The translations under genes were made by a program, and so were the position numbers. Under the pieces are notes generated by a model. That model made no database searches. It was not told the DNA's origin and was given only the letters and a program-made list of their open reading frames with translations. From Pseudomonadales bacterium (GTDB lineage Bacteria; Pseudomonadota; Gammaproteobacteria; Pseudomonadales; JAHEIH01): 23,404 nt of DNA. How positions within the stretch are numbered: position 1 is the stretch's first letter; each line of letters begins with the position of its first letter. Shown in pieces: positions 23,247 through 23,404 of this stretch. The stretch is taken from the NCBI GenBank assembly GCA_023255355.1, contig JALRIU010000257.1:1-23404 (forward strand), written 5' to 3'.

Positions 23247-23404
23247 CTTCTTGGCTCAGTGCCGAGAAAACCACAATGTCATCGAGACGGTTGACGAACT
23301 CAGGCTTGAAGGCTTGGCGCACCGTCTCGTTGACAGCACGTTCTTTCTCGTCCCAGCTGAGTTCTGGATCGACCAGGAACTGTGAACCGAGGTTCGAGGT
23401 GAGA
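23247..23404 (-). pseudogene. clpB: ClpB AAA+ fragment fused in frame to queG (runs off right edge)
   Basis: The open frame enters from the right edge reading LTSNLGSQFLVDPELSW and then VRQAFKPEFVNRLDDIVVF, the sensor-1 and arginine-finger region of the second AAA+ domain of the disaggregase ClpB; SALSQED then leads directly into QueG. QFLVDP and FKPEFVNRLDD(I/V)VVF recall actinobacterial ClpB rather than gammaproteobacterial forms, from memory. GC is about 55% by hand count, above the neighbouring sequence. There is no genuine start codon here; the GTG at 23322 is internal to ClpB. The sensible readings are an assembly chimera or a recent recombination with foreign DNA. Confidence 0.8.

Noticed and set aside
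22981..23322. A genuine 113-residue gene starting at GTG 23322
   Set aside because: The frame continues upstream to the window edge as ClpB sequence, so the GTG is an internal valine codon rather than a start.

Overview
The window looks like chromosomal core-genome DNA from a gammaproteobacterium with moderate GC content (about 46% in stretches I counted by hand). The gene blocks resemble Pseudomonas and marine Pseudomonadales/Cellvibrionales (for example the Spongiibacter group). This placement rests on protein motifs and remembered gene order, not on a search. I see no rRNA, tRNA, CRISPR array, insertion sequence or prophage. Coding density is high: the longest stretches without a gene are 6470-6628, 8204-8341 and 12469-12620, each under 160 bases, and each is a spacer holding at most control signals.

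Layout, left to right. (1) 1-2138, minus strand: a 7TM-DISM type membrane sensor cut by the left edge, preceded by moaA (molybdopterin synthesis). (2) 2243-3622, plus: a DASS/SLC13 anion:sodium symporter. (3) 3672-6469, minus: tex followed by a Prx5-type peroxiredoxin. (4) 6629-10277, minus: yrfG-hslR-hslO and then pckA, the order also seen in E. coli, combining nucleotide salvage, heat-shock ribosome rescue, redox chaperone and gluconeogenesis. (5) 10403-11233, plus: cysQ. (6) 11230-12468, minus: an AhpA/YtjB-like membrane protein with an added degenerate cyclase-like domain, divergent from serB (12621-13844). (7) 13841-17641, minus: a FimX-type degenerate GGDEF/EAL protein preceded by a gene of unknown function with a PilZ-like segment. 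(8) 17701-20274: the EF-P lysylation module, with epmB divergent from efp-epmA. (9) 20294-22906: psd and rsgA (minus) and orn (plus), the usual gammaproteobacterial block. (10) 22981-23404, minus: the C-terminal part of queG, exactly where queG is expected next to orn, but fused in frame to a ClpB fragment that continues off the right edge.

How the genes work together. epmB, efp and epmA give the lysyl modification of EF-P that relieves ribosome stalling at polyproline; rsgA, hslR and hslO also serve ribosome maturation or stress. The FimX-type protein and its neighbour are probably c-di-GMP receptors tied to type IV pili. orn clears the short oligonucleotides that arise when c-di-GMP is broken down.

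Most of the window is ordinary housekeeping DNA. The points most worth a second look are the queG/clpB chimeric junction near 23246 (probably an assembly or recombination breakpoint), the PilZ-like protein paired with the FimX homologue, the cyclase-like domain on the AhpA/YtjB-like protein, and the truncated 7TM sensor at the left edge.
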